From: Bolinopsis microptera
Lineage: Eukaryota; Ctenophora; Tentaculata; Lobata; Bolinopsidae
Direction: 5' to 3'
Assembly: GCF_026151205.1 (NCBI RefSeq)
Contig: NC_087078.1
Span: 2,791,675-2,855,674 of the forward strand
DNA: 64,000 nt
This document shows positions 50,801 through 60,599 of the stretch, one piece after another. Every line of letters begins with the position of its first letter. The first letter of the stretch is position 1. The notes under the pieces are model-generated. The model had not been told where the DNA came from. It saw only the letters and a program-made list of their open reading frames with translations, and ran no database searches. Position numbers and translations under genes: made by a program.

Positions 50801-53800
50801 TTTATAATATTACATCGTTGCTTTTCAAATATAAATGAAAGTAATTCCTGCCTACCTGCCTAGGTCGGTCCAGATGAAATCTGGAACGAGTTTCGTGTCA
50901 ACGCATGTCTCCATTTATCTCTATCACTCATGAGCAGACGTATCATGTGGGGCTCTAAACCAGTATCTTCTTGAAGGACGTCCGGAAAGGTCTTGTGTGG
51001 TCGTCCTCGATACCTTTTGCCGTAAGATGGTTGCCAGAAAAGGAGTTGCTGAGCAGGTTGGTCCTGTAGACGGTAGACATGCCCTGCAAAACGAAGTCTT
51101 CGTGTTTTGATGGTATCAGTCACCGATGGGATATTTCCGTAGAGGACGGAGTTAGGTGTGTGGGATTTCCATGAGATACCAAAGACCCTTCGTAGCATTC
51201 GTGTGTAAACACCGTCTAGTGCTTTAGTGTCAGCTTTCTTCAAAGTCCATGTTTCTGCGCCATATAAAAGAACAGGCTCGACTGCAGTTCTGAAAATTTT
51301 AGTCTTGATCTTTCTAGACATGTCAGATTTCCAGAAAACATCTAGACTTTCAAGTGCTTTCCATGCAAGGCCTTTCCTGACATTGATGTCTTTGCTGGTT
51401 GAAGCGATGTAGGATCCTAGATATTTAAAGTCGTGGACTTCTTCGAGAGGGTTGCTGTTAATGAAGACCCTATCATCCGAGTTAACAGGCCGTGGTAGGT
51501 TGTAGGACATGTATTTTGTCTTCTCGATGTTGATGAGTAAACCATACCGGGCTGCAATATCAGAGATACTTTGACAGAGGCGGCTGTTATCGCTGAAGCT
51601 GGGTGTGATTGTAGCTAAGTCATCGGCGAAGTCCAAATCTGCTATGTAATCACAACCTACTTTAAGCCCATCTTGTGGACCTATTGCCAGTCTAAGAATG
51701 AAGTCCAGGACGATAATGAAGATAAGCGGAGAAAGAACATCGCCCTGGAGAATTCCAAGGTTGGTCAGGAATTCAAGAGTTGTACCTTCAGGGGTCATGA
51801 TCTTGGCTTTGGTGTTGATGTAAAGGGACATAATGGCTTTGATTATTATCTTAGGGAAGCCATAGGACGCCAGAATGTTAGGAAGATGAGATCTAAAGAT
51901 GCAATCAAACGCCTTAGAGAAATCAATGAAGGAGATGACGCAGGGGAGCTGGAAGAAAGTACTTCAGTCATTATTTATAAAATATTTACCTTACTTTAAG
52001 CAGTTATGGTTGCTTAAGGTTAAAAGTCACAAGAACTAATTGAACCCCTATTTAGTGGGGGGGGGGGGGGGGGGGGGGGGGAGTATTGAAGTGTTGAACT
52101 ATTTTCTCTCTCCTATTTTCTCTCTCCTATTTTCTCTCTCCTATTACTTCTTGTAGTTGCTTTGTATCATTTCACAATATTTTGTATTTTAGCCCTGTTT
52201 ATCAACAGATATTAGCCAGCCACCACAATAATGATACGGACTCTCTTCTTAATTAACATAAGTAAGTATTTATATAATGTTGAATTTTATTAAAATTTAG
52301 TCACACTAAGTACAGACACTACACACTTAAATTTCCACAAAGTAAAATATATAAACATGTTCGTCATGGTGTGTAACATAAAACTAACTCCCTACACGGC
52401 TCCATGAGTTTATTTATAACCGTGACAACAAACATCACAGTGAGCACATTATATAAGCTCCTTTATAAATACATATATTAACCACCTGTGTCGCTGTGCG
52501 TGTAAGTGTATGGAATGTTGGTAGTGGTGGTTCTGGTATCCGAGTTAGAGGAGTTAATCAATTGAATTTTATGAGTCTTGATAGAATTCGGTACAACTAT
52601 GTCAAGTATGTACTGTAGCTGTATTTACTGTATTTACTGTATGTACTGTGTAGTGTTACACTACTAGTATGTTTAGATGTTGATATCCAACTGCTTCACT
52701 CATGACTTGTAAGGTTAGTTATTTTTGTGCATGTGTAAAATTATAAGATTAAGTTTCAATGACCCAATAAATTCTAAGTTACCCAATCCCAAATTTAATC
52801 ACCAAACCCAGAAGGTAATTAATTTGCCTTGGGCTCCGCATGCCTCGGATGGAAACATGAGATTGTTGAAATTATATGAACTTGATTGAACATTTCAAGA
52901 ATACGCCTCCATTCTTAGCTCATGACTCAAATTAAACAGTACAATTTTAGAATTTGAAAACTAGAGGGCTACAATTTCTTCCGATTGTAAGACGAGCCCG
53001 GTATAGTAGGCTCGTTAGTGGCGTCCTCTTATCTGCCACCAAGTTATCAACTATTAACAAGTCATCTACTCGTCTCCAATCACTAACTTACTAACATCCC
53101 CCTCCACAGGTATCGCTCTGGGATGTGGAGTGTTAATAGCGGTCCTACTCTCAGTAACTAACTAACATCTCCCCTCCACAGGTATCGCTCTGGGATGTGG
53201 AGTGTTAATAGCGGTCCTCCTCTCAGTAACTAACTAACATCTCCCCTCCACAGGTATCGCTCTGGGATGTGGAGTGTTAATAGCGGTCCTCCTCTCAGTA
53301 ACTAACTAACATCCCCCTCCACAGGTATCGCTCTGGGATGTGGAGTGTTAATAGCGGTCCTCCTCTCAGTAACTAACTAACATCTCCCCTCCACAGGTAT
53401 CGCTCTGGGATGTGGAGTGTTAATAGCGGTCCTCCTATCAGTAACTAACTAACATCTCCCCTCCACAGGTATCGCTCTGGGATGTGGAGTGTTAATAGCG
53501 GTCCTCCTCTCTATTCTCCTCTACTTCAGATGTCGATCTACAGGTCCCCTCATCACCTCTGCTGGCAGTAAACCTATTAACTCTTGGAATGACGGAACTG
53601 AGAATGGAGCTAACGACCTGGTTGGTACCATTATTATTTACCTTTATCTTTAAATAACTAACTATTATTGCTGGTTTTAACGTTTTAAGGTTTAGTATTC
53701 AAAAGTCTTTAAACGGTTGCTTTTAATTCACCATTATATTATTAGTGGTTATAATATGTATTTAAGTTGTAAAATGGTTGTCTGAATATAGGCACTTTTA

Positions 53801-56800
53801 CTGTGGACATCGCAGATCATTTCTTACAGCACAATGTATAATAATAATATAGAGTTTCATCCGTAGAAAAGTAATACGTATTCTGCCTAATTTCTGTTCT
53901 GTAATATGAAATTTGAGAGTACGTATTTATCATTATGTAGATGGTGTGGGATGCGCCAGATGTTGAAATGTGCGAAAGAATCTAGCAATAAATTGTTTAA
54001 CTTAGTTTTACCAATATAATAAACATTGTGGTGTTTGAAGTAACTTGCAGTGCAACTTTACCGTAACCATGCTACAATAGTGCAATGTGGTTCAAGTGCA
54101 ATGACCATAGGCGCCACCGCGCCGTCAGTCGCCGCCAAAAAGCTGCCACATAGCTGAAATGCAAAAAGCTCCCCCCCCCCAAAGCTATTGATTTGGTTTC
54201 TCCAGACTTCACTACTCTGACTTTGTCTAAAATGGGCCTTAATCAAGTCCGTGGTAAAATGTGTACACAAAATATTAACACTTTTACTCTGCATAAACAG
54301 TACTCTCCTTATTTATTTAAACTTAATTGTTTGGTTACACCTTGATCCCTATACCGTAAAACCAACATACCTTGGTAATCTCTCTCTCTCTTTGTTTAAG
54401 TTCCGCCTTCTCCCTTTAAATGCTGTAAAAACAACATTATCATTCCTCAGCTCTGGGAATATCTCTTAAATAATCATAAACAATCATAAACTGACAACTG
54501 TTCTTAATAACCGCATTTAACGACGAGATTAATCACGAAGGTCTCACACGATGACCATATCCAGGTGGAATATCACACATTCCAAGCAAGCAAACATTAA
54601 GAACTATAAGTCGCCTCCCCACACTAGTATTACATCACCCCGGCTGGGCCCCTCTTTCTCCTCTCTTTCCTCCCCTCTCGTAATGTTTGTAACCGCTAAT
54701 TAGGTTTCTCAGTCATTACCTTATCTCTAATCATAACAACATAAACAAGTTAACCTTGCTACCCTCGATCAAGCAGCAAGTGTGTAAAATGTAAGTAACA
54801 TTTACATGCCAAGTGTAACATGTAACATGTAACCATGGTAACATGATGTAACACACTGGCTCCTGTTGTCTGAGGGCCCACACATCATAAGAGAAAGTGT
54901 GCTCCTTTATCAAGATTACTGTTGCTGCGTTCCCCCGCGTTCCAAGTGTGTACAAACCTTTGTTATCTTCCCCCAGTCCCATGTGATGTTATGACATCAC
55001 CACTAAGGTATTAACTGACTCAGTCTCTCTGTTCTCATAATATGTAATTAGGTTATATTAGTGTAGGGGGAGCCTGAATAATAATAATAACAGGGCCAGG
55101 GGGCTGTTGTAAAGTCTAAATATGGGCACTGTTAGCAGGACTTGTAAATATTGATAAATGGTATTTTAGTAAGAAAATAGCCCTCTACGGAGCGCTTCAG
55201 GTTGCAGTATAGTAGTATCATAGTAGTATTATAGTAGTATCAGTATAGTGCTTAGTTTTAGCTTTATATTACCCACAAGTAGCGCACTAATCAGCTCCAA
55301 ATTACCACGGTATATCCTGCTGCTGCTGGCAGAAACATATCCTTGTTATTGTTATCAATCGGTGGTCAGCAGTTAATATATGCTGGCTGAAGAATCACTT
55401 ATCGTAGTCACACTGAATAAAATATGGTTATGTTTAATAGCAGAACTTTTAAATCCTCCGTAAAATGTTCGGGTACTTAAGAAAGTAGCTTTCTTCGGGC
55501 AGTTTTAACTTTACCCACAAATATCGAGCAAATCAGCGTCAGAATACCAGTGTATCTTCTCATGCTGGTAGGATCAGGGGGCGGGGGTGCACTACAATCC
55601 CAGGATCAGATTATTGTTATATTGAAACCTATCTATTGTATCTAGCATTGGTCAAAACAGTGGTACCGACTGAGCAATCTGTAATCATACTGAATACTAA
55701 CATCGTAGAGTCACTACTGATCAGTACTGTCACATGCATTAGTCTACACCTTAGCCTTCTAGCCCCTTCTAGATCAAAATGGTTTTTATAAGAAGTAAAG
55801 TTTAAACACCACTGCTACTTATACTCATTACTGTTAAAACATAAATAATCTTGACATTAATTATACAGATGGTAAAATCAGCCCTAAACTACAAATTACA
55901 TCTTCCTGAAATGGGAAATTCCCAGTTCCCACTCTCATTATGTGTGTGACATAAAATGATAATATATTTAAATGATCTTATCCGTGCTAGCTTGATGATT
56001 TTATCCATGTAGAATGTAGAATGTAAATGACATGGTTCTTACAAAACCACTTTCTTACATTCCAAAGATGTCGTAACGTGATATTATACACGAGTACAAG
56101 TTCTACTTGTAATACTGATGTAGATTATTGAATACCTTCAGGCTTTAATAATGTTAACGATGACAAATTGAAATAGGACCATTCGCTTGTTTTATTAACG
56201 TGCCACTGCTTTGAGATTTGAGCCTTTGCATACAGTAAAATGTGCCTCGAATGGTCACTTGGCTACTACACACGTACTATACACGTGGTATTCAGATAGC
56301 TAATATGAAATTTGGATGAATTGCCGGAACACTATCATTATATCTTTATATGACAAGATGTTTCCGCGGCAGTTCCCCTAAAATACCGGCCATTACTTAC
56401 ACTTAATGTGTCAAATAACGTGTAATGACCTGTTACACGTCCTATTTCACATGTATGATTACTAAAGGAAGTCCCCGCGTGTACGTGTCACTCTAATAGT
56501 GTGTGTAGCTGGCCTTCTCGTAATTTGCATTTATATCGAGGTTCTGAGAGTATACTTGAGAATCTTATGCATTATACAAATACAGTGCTCATTAAAAAAG
56601 CTAGTGCACTGCCTCCCACTCTTTAAGGTAATATAGGTGACAGTATTAACATTGCTAGGGTAGCTTTAAGCTAGTATAGCTCTTCTAGTATAGCTACTAC
56701 TAACTCAGCTACTAAGTTACTAAACTCTACTCAGCTCCTTCTTCAGATCCCAGTCTCTCCTCCACCGGAGTACTCCAGAGCCCAGAGTGAAGCTGCCTCT

Positions 56801-57392
56801 AATAACGTACAGGACGCTAGTTTGTCTAGAAGTTTCTGTTATGATGGCATCAACGCCACCTCCCCTCCACCAGCTTATCATAGCAGGTATTTAGTTAATA
56901 TACTAATTACTATTTAATTACTAATTACTATTTAATTACTATTTAATTACTATTTAATTACTATTTAATTACTATTTAATTAATATACTAATTACTATTT
57001 AATTACTGTTTAATTGATTAACTAAATGTCCCTAAAAGTAAGCAATAAATGTCTTTCTTATGTAATAGCTCTCTATTTAATTATCAAGTTCTCTATTATC
57101 AGTTCTCTATTATCAATTATCTCATCAACTTGACTAATTATTGATTACCTCTAACGCTCCCTTTTTCAGATCATCCTCAAATAATGATAACAGTTCAATC
57201 TCCGACCTATCTAATGTAGACGCAATGGAGTCCCCACTAGAGGTAAAGGAGATGAATGTACCAATAAACGGTACCCTCACGAGTAACGGGCCCGTATCTC
57301 CTATTTACAGTGTACCGCACAGTGGGGTGTCAGCTAGTGATGCGCCATATAATGGCGCGCGACAGGGTCCCCCGCGCGACACATGGATCTGA
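36118..57392 (+). CDS. Single-pass receptor: Ig, two FN3, TM, PPxY-containing tail
   Basis: Exons inferred from splice borders and phases: 36118-36362, 36531-36645, 36868-36958, 37088-37267, 41257-41385, 41745-41889, 45209-45319, 53469-53620, 56747-56886 and 57170-57392. A signal-peptide-like start (MYRWDWLILYVTAFNLI) is followed by one Ig domain (LQCDV, FFWNRDG, SGSYYCLA). FN3-1 is PPLIPKNVTVV...LHLRWEP...YEVVISKLDPYSIYSFSV. FN3-2 is SLQVVWSVP...GYELM...VVSGLSPETQYTLSM. Then come a Ser/Thr/Asn stalk, the TM helix (GIALGCGVLIAVLLSILLYF) and a cytoplasmic tail. The tail holds PPEY and PPAY, sites for WW domains, and ends in DTWI, a class I PDZ-ligand-like end. Likely a cell-surface adhesion or guidance-type receptor. 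Exon 5 needs one base fewer in a C run to stay in frame. Confidence 0.75.
36868..37267 (+). CDS. Receptor exons 3-4: first fibronectin III domain
   Basis: 36868-36958 and 37088-37267, joined in phase 1. RWEP is the conserved FN3 strand-B Trp, and LDPYSIYSFSVSAHNIVGSR carries the conserved Tyr and the NxxG turn. The donor GTGAGA follows at 37268, phase 1. Confidence 0.75.
37767..38465 (-). CDS. Single-pass membrane protein with ITAM-type and other phosphotyrosine motifs
   Basis: 232 codons from the ATG at 38465-38463. The frame is open a little further upstream but has no earlier ATG. Nine extracellular-side residues including a Cys are followed by a TM helix (residues 10-37), RRRKK and a juxtamembrane CTNC. 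The tail carries NPEY (85-88) and an exact ITAM spacing, D112-x-x-Y115-x-x-L118, seven residues, Y126-x-x-L129. NPQY overlaps the second Tyr. YTTM (134-137) and YEYM (200-203) fit the PI3-kinase SH2 type, YGEL is at 154-157, and YVNV (215-218) fits the Grb2 SH2 type. It is probably a signalling adaptor or receptor tail. It lies antisense inside intron 4 of the receptor gene. It could be the last exon of a longer minus-strand gene. Confidence 0.7.
   Translation of the reverse strand: MVKKECNNELIFYISLGLIILSTVFLVLSLTSCIALLRRRKKNYCTNCRQIIKLENVIVTKGLSAVSHESLMRVKRAISSSLTDNPEYDAVPEYGRGDNNNIIRGSESNMRDPHYVPLSSGNNPQYAPLSTSTYTTMRSSECSQGSYNNCDNTYGELKLSKSKDSVIRIGYAGDGSTKISCTKSCKSAIESARVRKHSEYEYMRSPRLNKKMATYVNVKNSSVSINSSKSVV
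38466..39730. other. Intron 4 non-coding stretch
   Basis: Contains the presumed 5' leader of the minus-strand gene, with two very short upstream ATG frames near 38516 and 38500. A (GT)n tract is at 39537-39553. No other gene was recognised. Confidence 0.5.
39731..40790. mobile_element. SINE inverted tandem (palindromic composite) with 14-bp target duplication
   Basis: ATAATACAACTTAT flanks the insertion at 39731-39744 and 40777-40790. Inside, 39745-40216 and 40217-40776 are built from the same unit in opposite orientations, meeting near 40217. The unit is a tRNA-like head (for example 40498-40569, A box TAGCTCAATTGG, T-arm CTGGG/CCCAG), a body ending GGCCTGGCCATCTCGAAG, an (ATA)n-type tail, and a ~205-bp AT-rich segment starting TTTCGCAGATTGGC. 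Each arm has one full and one partial unit. Confidence 0.85.
41257..41889 (+). CDS. Receptor exons 5-6: second fibronectin III domain
   Basis: 41257-41385 and 41745-41889. The FN3 sequence SLQVVWSVPSDN...TGYELM continues into exon 6 with GLSPETQYTLSMAFRTRCC. Exon 4 enters in phase 1. In that phase the exon reads EPGPPERSV and then stops at TAA. One base fewer in the CCCCCC run at 41265-41270 gives a smooth EPGPPSGVLEFRVG linker into the FN3 frame. Confidence 0.7.
41890..45208. other. Intron 6: AT-rich with several minisatellites
   Basis: Holds AAGTGGTCACT repeats at 43717-43786, AGTAATTAATATATAGTAC units at about 44240-44335, TTGTAGCTGTA/TTGTAGCTATA repeats at about 44390-44575, and the poly-C tract. 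No gene was recognised; short open frames lack any family features. Confidence 0.6.
42228..42248. repeat. Poly-C tract (21 C)
   Basis: A pure C run followed by GGCCCTCTAAATAATG, in intron 6. No flanking inverted repeat was found. Confidence 0.9.
45209..45319 (+). CDS. Receptor exon 7: juxtamembrane stalk
   Basis: Acceptor CTCCTCAG, entered in phase 1, left in phase 1 at GTTAGT. It encodes a polar Ser/Thr/Asn/Gln-rich stalk ending SSGAIV, which runs into the membrane helix of the next exon. Confidence 0.65.
45412..45570. repeat. Short-period repeat of CACTATACGGC type
   Basis: Units of 8-16 bp such as CACAATACGG, CATCATACGGT and CTACTATACGG run head to tail. Two apparent ORFs here are translations of the repeat. 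Confidence 0.8.
46122..47448. mobile_element. 1.3 kb near-perfect palindrome (foldback/MITE-like element)
   Basis: Arms of about 620 bp (46124-46740 and 46821-47446) are reverse complements with few mismatches, around an ~80-bp centre. The termini are GTCCAGTCATTTA and its complement, each flanked by TA (46122-46123 and 47447-47448), consistent with a TA target duplication. A segment with TAAG(C/G)A...TTTTAGG...CAT and a 'stop-like' AGTAAG motif recurs about every 170 bp within each arm. No transposase frame was found. Confidence 0.8.
47811..49856. mobile_element. 2.03 kb element with inverted poly-G/poly-C termini and 8-bp target duplication
   Basis: CTTTGAAC occurs at 47811-47818 and 49849-49856. 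Between them the left terminus is 53 G then CCAATGGCATAAA, and the right terminus is TTTATGCCATTGG then a run of about 20 C, the exact inverse. Next to each terminus lies a ~100-bp hairpin-forming copy of ATGGAGAAAATGGAGAATTA ... CCATTTTCTCCAT ... TTTTATGCCA. The interior is a ~246-bp tandem array (five direct units starting near 48042, 48289, 48535, 48781 and 49027). Inverted copies of parts of the same unit follow at 49089-49320 and 49366-49441. No transposase is visible. Confidence 0.85.
48030..49441. repeat. 246-bp tandem array turning into inverted copies
   Basis: Units share GTCCGAGTCATTTTCGATA, CCCGTATCGAGAGCTCCCGA, GGCCTGCCTTCCGA and GTGTATCGAGGGGAAGGTG. Units 1-5 are direct; from 49089 the orientation reverses. 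Overlapping open frames of 60-80 codons repeat with the DNA period and are not genes. Confidence 0.9.
49857..50859. other. Intron 7 non-coding stretch
   Basis: Contains a short ACT run near 50401 followed by a GC-richer piece to about 50615 (TCCGATCTACGCCAGATAACC ...). This piece may be a retroelement remnant. Nothing was identified with confidence. Confidence 0.4.
50860..51965 (-). pseudogene. RTE-like non-LTR reverse transcriptase, 5' truncated
   Basis: The minus-strand frame opens near 51965 and ends at the stop at 50860. The order is VISFIDFSKAFDC (RT motif A), GILQGDVLSPLIFIIVLDFI (motif B), DLDFADDLATI (catalytic FADD), MSYN, FKYLGSYI, LLYGAETWTL and RRLRFAGHVYRL, then GRPHKTF. YGxETW and R.RF.GH followed by a GRP box are standard in RTE/BovB-like and related elements. 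Motifs before A and the endonuclease are lost. The intact frame over 360 codons suggests a fairly recent insertion into intron 7. Confidence 0.8.
51966..53100. other. Intron 7 remainder with a 25-base poly-G tract
   Basis: A G run at 52057-52081 is followed by a triple TATTTTCTCTCTCC repeat (52100-52144). The rest is AT-rich. No gene was recognised. Confidence 0.5.
53094..53512 (+). repeat. Tandem series of six splice acceptors with partial TM exons
   Basis: A ~72-bp unit is present five times before the real exon. It consists of CTAACATCTCCCCTCCACAG followed by the first ~44 bases of the transmembrane exon (GTATCGCTCTGGGATGTGGA ...). Exon-like starts are at 53110, 53182, 53254, 53325, 53397 and, full length, 53469. 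Each partial copy breaks off at CCTCAGTAACTAACTAAC, which itself looks like a weak donor (GTAACT). Confidence 0.9.
53469..53620 (+). CDS. Receptor exon 8: transmembrane helix
   Basis: Acceptor CTCCACAG at 53468. It encodes GIALGCGVLIAVLLSILLYF followed by the stop-transfer RCRS and a cytoplasmic segment ending GANDL, with the donor at 53621 (GTTGGT), phase 0. It is the last and only full-length member of the tandem series that precedes it. Confidence 0.75.
53621..56746. other. Intron 8 non-coding stretch
   Basis: 3.1 kb of AT-rich sequence. Includes a short C run at 54171-54180 and a (CT)n piece near 54380. No gene or clear transposon was seen. Confidence 0.5.
56747..57392 (+). CDS. Receptor exons 9-10: cytoplasmic tail with PPxY motifs
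   Basis: 56747-56886 encodes IPVSPPPEYSRAQ and SPPPAYHSR, two PPxY motifs. 57170-57392 encodes a Ser/Asn-rich acidic stretch, GPVSPIYSVP and the end PPRDTWI. PPxY sequences bind WW domains such as those of NEDD4-type ubiquitin ligases or YAP-type co-activators. The final T-W-I fits a class I PDZ ligand. The stop is TGA at 57390-57392. Confidence 0.7.
56890..57012. repeat. 12-bp repeat TAATTACTATTT in intron 9
   Basis: About eight units of ATTTAATTACT with AATATACTAATT interruptions. Confidence 0.85.
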
Positions 57393-57958
57393 TGATTCTT
57401 TGGTATTTTCCTTTAAGTTTCCTTGAAATTGAGTGTGATGAAACATGTTGTTTGTTTGTTGAAGAAAAAAGAGGAGATTAATTACTAATTAGCTATGATT
57501 TATCGTGATCAACAAAGTTGGGAGGTTGATTGGGCTACTGATGATATTCCATTGAAAAAAGTTGATCGTAGTTATATTTGTCATGATTGCTTTCATGCGA
57601 ATAATTTTATAATTCAGAGTTATATATTACAGTACTATATTGTTATTTTAAGTTAAATTGACTTATATGTTATAGTGTATTGTTTTTAGCTACTTTTTCA
57701 TTGTACAAAATATTTTGGTGTTTGGGTGTCGGGTTGACAGTTTTTATTTTGACTAAATCTTGGTGTACATCACATATAGGTCATTAACGATGATGATATT
57801 TTAATTTATAGCGAATGAAAGTGAAAGTAATTCTAGCAGACATGTTTTAAATTGTTTTAGTGGGCGTTAACTTATCAGTTTCATTTTTACCAAACATGGT
57901 TTTAACAGTGCTACCAGATAATTTATGAGGATGAAATTTTAATTTATAGCCATAATCT

Positions 57959-57964
57959 AATAAA
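57959..57964 (+). terminator. Possible polyadenylation signal of the receptor gene
   Basis: AATAAA 567 bases after the stop codon; it is the first clear signal I noticed downstream, so the 3' UTR would be about 590 bases. Confidence 0.35.
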
Positions 57965-58764
57965 GATCACTCTAGAGGATATATTATGTTTTTGATCATC
58001 ATTATATTTTACTCATATATAAACATTTTTATAGCTGATTTTAGCCAGATTTTAGCTTGAGGATTCGCTTGATCTTGAATGACATTAGGATCATTTTACA
58101 CAATGACAGATTTTAGATATCATGATAATATGATTTTCACGATTTAGCTGCTAATATTAACTGAGATTATGACACATCATTTCAAAACAAAAGAGAGAAT
58201 ACAACATAAACACTTAAACAGTAGAGCACAGCAGATTATAAGAGATACAGAGATATTATTGTGTTGTTTGTTTGGGTTCTGTTATTTTAAATATTATCGG
58301 GTTGATTCCATTAGATGTAAAAATGCTATCTTTGACCAAGATACATGATGATAAAAAACAAGATTTACCACGTGTGTGTTCCTATTAACTTTGGACACGT
58401 AATCTAGCTGTGAATCACAGCTGCTGCATGACGAAGAAATGTCACGTGATTTTACAGGAACATCACGTGTTTTTGCAGAAAAGTCACGTGTTTTTGAACT
58501 AGTCGGTAACTGTTCTATTTAAATGTAATGTTCTATTCTTTTAATATATTTGTAAACACCAATTCTGTCTATTGTTATTGAATCTTTGTGGTTGAAATTG
58601 AAAAATGAAAACAATTTACTTTACTGTATGACAAGCAGTTGAGAAAATAATAAAAATATTAAAACCAGCTGCAAATGTCATGTATTATTATTAATCAACT
58701 ATATACAGCAAACACAAGATAATAAAAATTAAATCATAAAATCGAGTGGCCGAGTAGTCTCGAC

Positions 58765-60585
58765 TCACCCATAGCTTCTCCATAAACGTCTATCATGAGC
58801 TTTGTACACTAAATCGTTGAAATTACTTAAACTAAATCTTTTATTTACAATCACAATAATTTTCTTTGTCATAATGTCTTTAAATAATAAATCAAATAAA
58901 TTTGAACGAGGTCTGCCCCTCCTTCCTTTGTAGTCAAAACATCCTAAATATGCAAATCTGAAAGATAAGAAGGCGGGAGTGTCATCACCGCTTCTGAGAA
59001 CGTGCCCAAGCATTTTCCATCTTGCTTTCTTGATCCTTTCAGTAAGGGGTCTGACATTACATCTCTTATATAAATTCTCGTTACTGATAACCGTAGGCCA
59101 ATAGGTGTTGATTATCTGTCTCAGATGCTTCCTTTGAAGAACGTCGACAGATGCCATTACGGTTTCAGGAGCAGCCCAGCTGCTACAGTTATACAACAAC
59201 ACTGAAGTGACAAGAGCTTCGTACAGCTTCAGCTTTCTACTCTCACTGATCTGAACAGAACTATTCAACCAGACTTTCTTGTAGGTGTAGAGGGCAACAT
59301 TGGCTTTGTTGCGTCTGTTGACAATATCTCTTTCTGAACAGAACTTTGATCCTAATAGCACTGACTCTCGCCACTCTTCATCTCCTCTAATTTTATTGCC
59401 ATGGGCATCTAAAGCATCTGTATCTGCCAAATACACTCTTGTAAACACCGTCTTTGATTCGTTAACAAAGAGACTCCAATCCTTTAGTATATCACTGGCA
59501 ATCTCTAGTATCTTCACCAGGCTCTGACCATCAGGGACAAAAGGATTTCGCGATTATTTTGGCCAAAAATCGCGGTACCGCGAAATTTAGGGAAATTTAA
59601 CAGGCTATACATTAAACTATACATAAAATTTGTCGCGGAGAATGGGAAATTTCGCGATTTCGTACATGCCGCGAAATCCTTTTGTCCCTGCTGACCATCT
59701 TCACTCAGAAGCTCAGCATCGTCAGCATAGGCTGACTCTAACGGGAGGCCTCCATCAGAGACTGGGGGGTTCGGTCTAGGAATCGTGACACTGATCACGG
59801 CTCTGATGTGATTCAGGGCACCGGCAAGGGTCAATGTAAACACTTTACCAGCCAGACTGTCTCCCTGGTAAGCGCCAATATTAATCACAAATTCACCAGA
59901 CTCAGATCTGTTGACCGTCACCTTGAGCTTTGTATTTGAGAGGAGGTACTGAACTAGGCGAATGTCGTCTCTAGAGCATCCTGCATCAATGAGGAGGTTG
60001 ATGATGGTCTGTCTGCGGATAGTATTAAACGCAGCGGTCATGTCAATGTTGATTTTACTATACTCAAACTCGCGCCTGGTAACCACTGATGTCAACATTC
60101 TCTGAGACCATACCAGGTCAGCACAACTGCGACCCTGCTTGTATGCCGCCTGCCAAGGTCCAGTGTACATATCAACGTGGTAATTTATTCTGTTCAAGGC
60201 TACGAGGGATAGGACTTTTCTAGTTCCATTTAGCAATGTGAGGGGCCGGATAGACTTTATCGGACCTCGGGGTTTTCCTGGCTTCTGAAGGGGTGTCAGG
60301 ATACCTTCTCCAATAGCTGGGATGTATGTGTTGGTCTCAAAGGAGAGATTGTAGATCCTAGCCAACTCACAGTGGAGGGGATATCCAGCAGCTTTCATTA
60401 GCTCATTAGGTATACCGTCAGGGCCACACGCTCTACCGGATTTCAGCTTCATAACAGCACGGCCAACTTCTTCAGGTGTTATGGGACAGAGGAGGCTTCC
60501 AGGAGGGTCTATGAATGCTGGGAGGTGGGGTTCATCTTTGTCATTGAACTCATTATTAAAGTATTCTTTAATAGCTTCAGCTTTT
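58765..60585 (-). pseudogene. Non-LTR reverse transcriptase (RTE/Proto2-like, tentative), broken by a MITE
   Basis: The minus frame from 60585 has ITPEEVGRAVMKLKSGRACG, PDGIPNELMK, SIRPLTLLNGTRKVL, QAAYKQGRSCADLV, INIDMTAAFNTIRR (motif A), IGAYQGDSLAGKVF (motif B) and ESAYADDAELL (catalytic YADD). After the inserted MITE it continues with WSLFVNESKT, LLGSKF, LLYNCSSWA, RWKMLGHVLR and GRRGRPR, to a stop at 58765. The MxAAFNTI and AYQGDSLAG variants set it apart from the RTE-like copy at 50860. The endonuclease is missing. The 167-bp insertion plus duplication shifts the frame, so no full protein is made. Confidence 0.75.
59524..59698. mobile_element. 159-bp hAT-type MITE inside the LINE
   Basis: The element 59532-59690 has perfect 21-bp inverted termini beginning CAGGGACAAAAGGATTTCGC. 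Its 8-bp target duplication CTGACCAT is at 59524-59531 and 59691-59698. The 8-bp duplication and CAGGG ends are hallmarks of hAT elements. It is too short to code for a transposase. Confidence 0.92.
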
Positions 60586-60599
60586 AAATGTCATGTATT

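Larger units (their letters stand above)
58673..60599 (-). mobile_element. 5'-truncated LINE with 14-bp target duplication
   Basis: AAATGTCATGTATT flanks the insertion at 58673-58686 and 60586-60599. The element reads on the minus strand, from its truncated 5' end at 60585 to a short AT-rich 3' tail at 58687. It sits about 1.3 kb after the receptor stop codon. Confidence 0.85.

Noticed and set aside
51673-51999. Plus-strand ORF opposite the RTE-like sequence
   Set aside because: It lies antisense to RT motifs A and B of the minus-strand retrotransposon, which is the recognisable reading.
53094-53512. CRISPR-like array
   Set aside because: The repeats are contiguous 72-bp units made of a splice acceptor and exon sequence, with no variable spacers, in an animal gene.
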